Assembly (NCBI RefSeq): GCF_019355395.1
Contig: NZ_CP048829.1
Coordinates: 186,001-250,000 of the forward strand
Length of the DNA: 64,000 nt
Reading direction: 5' to 3'
Source of the DNA: Chordicoccus furentiruminis
Lineage (GTDB): Bacteria > Bacillota > Clostridia > Lachnospirales > Lachnospiraceae
In this document: positions 62,421-64,000 of the stretch, one piece after another
Layout of the letters: every line of letters begins with the position of its first letter
How positions within the stretch are numbered: position 1 is the first letter of the stretch
Made by a program: the position numbers and the translations under genes
Notes under the pieces: generated by a model
The model's database searches: none
The model's input: the letters and a program-made list of their open reading frames with translations, nothing else
Told to the model about the DNA's origin: nothing

Positions 62421-62514
62421 TGATATCCCCTTTTCCGCTTCCTCCCGGTTCACTGCACTTTTACCGGAAGCCATCCGCGTTCTCATCCACGCCGGTCTGT
62501 CGGGCAGTCCGTCT

Positions 62515-62898
62515 TCATTTTGCAATATCTCCCGCATTGAAATCCGTCACAATCTGATTGCCACGGATCTTTTTCGACTCGTACATATACCGGTCCGCCC
62601 GATCAATCAGTGATTTCATCGTGTCGCCGTCCCGGACAACGGTGATGCCGATGGCGGACTGGCAGGCGATCTTCCTGCCGTGCACCCTGACTTCACATTT
62701 CTCAGCTGCTGCCTTAAACCGGAGCGCCGCTCCTTCAATGTCCTGCGGATGCTTCAGCTGCAGAAGGCCGACAAACTCATCACCTCCCCAGCGGCAGAAA
62801 CGGTCCGTCCTGCGCCCATATCTGCGCAGCATAAGACCGATCTCCCTCCTTGTTTCCTGATCCTCTTGCGGCAGGCCTCTCTGTCCTGCTGCACCGGG
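62515..62898 (-). pseudogene. Remnant of a GGDEF (diguanylate cyclase) gene
   Basis: An open frame of about 127 codons carries the C-terminal two-thirds of a GGDEF domain: ETRREIGLMLRR, then FCRWGGDEFVGLLQ, SAIGITVV and LIDRADRYMYESKKIRGN. The upstream third of the domain and any sensor region are missing; the frame is closed by TGA at 62899-62901, close to the end of the next gene. An internal ATG at 62832 would make a 105-residue piece that starts inside the fold. The gene is therefore most likely a decayed or truncated copy. Confidence 0.72.
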
Positions 62899-62919
62899 TC
62901 AATATACCACAGTTCCGTT

Positions 62920-63744
62920 TTACAGTTCAACCCCGACCGAGCGAAGCTTCTCCAGCATATCGCTGTAGGATGTGAAATGGATGGCCGCCATCCCGCACGC
63001 TTTCGCGGCCTCCACATTCTCCGGCGCGTCGTCGATGAAGAGGCAGCGGCCCGGATCCAGACCATAACGGTCCGTCAGCATCCGGTAAATCATCGGATCG
63101 GGCTTCGCCTTGTGAACCTCGAAGGAAAACAGTCCGCCGTCCATTTTCTTTATGAAAGCCAGCGAACTGTCCTTCAGGTTGTCGTACCACTCCTTCGCCC
63201 AGTTGGAGAGGTAATAGACGCGGTAGCCTTTCCGCTTCAGCTCACGGATCAGATCCGCTGTGTACCAGAACGGCTTCACGATCTGATCCTCCGTCTCGAC
63301 CACCTGGCGGATTTCCTTCTCAAAACGGGGATCCAGCGCCACAAAGGAATTCACGATGTCCTCATAGGGACGGTCGTTGAGATCAAAGTCGCGCCAAAGC
63401 TCCGACGGCACGACCTTCTCGCGGATCACCTTCTCGGCTTCCGGACTGAGGTTCTGGCCGCCGGTATAAGTGTCCCACGGAAAATCCGTCAGCACCTTGC
63501 CGATATCGAAGATGACCGCGTCGATCACCTCGGACTTTTTCGGTTTCAGCACCTTCGCCATCATCAGAATCATATAAAGCAGAACGGGAACGATAAACGT
63601 GAGCGCCAGAGCCCCCCTGAAGAGTGCCTGCGCCAGATCGCTTTTCATGAGGGCAAAGACGAGCGTCAGCACATACATCGATCCGAGAATCACCGCGCCG
63701 CCCAGCGCGAGCGCTCTCTTCCACGTCCGGTTGCTCTTGTTCAT
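62920..63744 (-). CDS. Membrane-anchored HAD family hydrolase
   Basis: The 274-residue protein starts with two hydrophobic helices (about residues 11-33 and 41-62) and continues into a HAD subfamily IA domain. Motif I is VIFDIGKVLTD, where Gly replaces the second Asp; motif II is YYLSNWAKEW; motif III has HKAKPDP; motif IV is LFIDDAPENVE. The FDIG form is seen in several HAD IA branches, so activity is possible. The phosphatase domain should face the cytoplasm. GGGAGG lies before the ATG. Confidence 0.83.
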   Translation of the reverse strand: MNKSNRTWKRALALGGAVILGSMYVLTLVFALMKSDLAQALFRGALALTFIVPVLLYMILMMAKVLKPKKSEVIDAVIFDIGKVLTDFPWDTYTGGQNLSPEAEKVIREKVVPSELWRDFDLNDRPYEDIVNSFVALDPRFEKEIRQVVETEDQIVKPFWYTADLIRELKRKGYRVYYLSNWAKEWYDNLKDSSLAFIKKMDGGLFSFEVHKAKPDPMIYRMLTDRYGLDPGRCLFIDDAPENVEAAKACGMAAIHFTSYSDMLEKLRSVGVEL

Positions 63745-63768
63745 GCCATACCTCCCTGGATGCCGGTT

Positions 63769-64000
63769 TCAGCTGCTGACGGTAAAGGAGCTGACGATCC
63801 GGTCAAGTGTCTCGTCCATCATCGCGCTGTTGGCCGCCGTCGTCCAGCAGCAGAACTGATAGTAAATCCCGCTGCCTTCCGCGCCGTAGATCCGGTAGGC
63901 GATGCGCTGATCGGACGCCCCCTGCGGATGATAGTTCGCGGTAAAGGTGACCTTCTTGCCCTGCAGCCCGCTGGTCTTCAGCGTGATGGTCTCCGGATTC
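63769..64000 (-). CDS. Hypothetical protein, C-terminal part
   Basis: The last 77 residues of a leftward gene are in the window, ending at TGA 63769-63771; the start lies beyond 64000. The visible part alternates beta-strand-like segments (KKVTFTANYHPQG, RIAYRIYGAEGSGIYYQFCC) and ends TLDRIVSSFTVSS, resembling the tail of PsbP/Mog1-like or lipoprotein domains. Family not established. It lies 24 bases upstream of the HAD gene and is probably cotranscribed. Confidence 0.55.
   Translation of the reverse strand, partial: NPETITLKTSGLQGKKVTFTANYHPQGASDQRIAYRIYGAEGSGIYYQFCCWTTAANSAMMDETLDRIVSSFTVSS

Noticed and set aside
61533-62423. Plus-strand frame of 296 codons opposite the acyltransferase
   Set aside because: His/Gln/Arg-rich shadow of a membrane protein gene; no start signals.

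Overview
The window looks like chromosomal DNA of a GC-rich Clostridia bacterium (Bacillota), most like Lachnospiraceae. This rests on the gene families: DUF1836, DUF4364, a YerC/TrpR-like protein, PdaA-like and LCP wall proteins, HelD, a CpsB/C/D module, a Glu111-type MetA and the infC-rpmI-rplT operon, with strong AGGAGG ribosome binding sites and sigma-70-type promoters. Most genes are on the minus strand. No CRISPR array, cas gene or prophage was seen. All assignments come from reading the sequence and recalling protein families; no database was searched.

Layout. 1-11.1 kb: a truncated membrane protein, fructose-bisphosphate aldolase (own promoter and terminator), then a leftward run MATE exporter > two ABC half-exporters > GH2 beta-mannosidase > phosphohexomutase, in which the transporter genes overlap. 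11.3-14.8 kb: an 8-oxoguanine-deaminase-like amidohydrolase converging with a HelD-type helicase. 15-23.3 kb: LCP wall ligase, mtnA, PspC protein, Ig-like surface protein, tRNA-Ala, Stealth sugar-phosphate transferase, ZIP transporter and rpsB-tsf. 23.4-33.3 kb: a long leftward operon rluF-type > ligA > metA > CARF/Card1-like protein > argS > amidase > HAD-CPBP fusion, much of it with overlapping or nearly overlapping genes. 33.4-38.3 kb: SH3 protein, tRNA-Arg, and a glycosyltransferase-cpsC-cpsD-cpsB polysaccharide operon behind a perfect consensus promoter.

38.5-42.4 kb: potABCD polyamine uptake on the plus strand, with a TTG start for potA. 42.5-44.6 kb: an array of 57-bp repeats, tRNA-Gly and an intact IS30 element. 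45-51 kb: DUF1294, rlmD-type methyltransferase, a highly palindromic duplicated element, a small acidic membrane protein, PdaA-like deacetylase and pcrA. 51-59.3 kb: DUF1836, an amino-acid ABC importer followed by a TrpR-like regulator, DUF4364, rarA, the infC operon with an attenuator-like leader and a probable AUA start, and a SEC-C protein. 59.3-64 kb: a rearranged zone with an IS110-family element flanked by structured non-coding DNA, an acyltransferase, a decayed GGDEF gene, a membrane-anchored HAD protein and a truncated gene.

The items most worth follow-up are the CARF/Card1-like protein whose ligand and nuclease motifs both look degenerate, sitting in a housekeeping operon without CRISPR; the HAD-CPBP fusion; the two unexplained repeat elements (42.5-43.2 kb and 46.7-46.9 kb); and the non-coding flanks of the IS110 element, which may include a bridge RNA.
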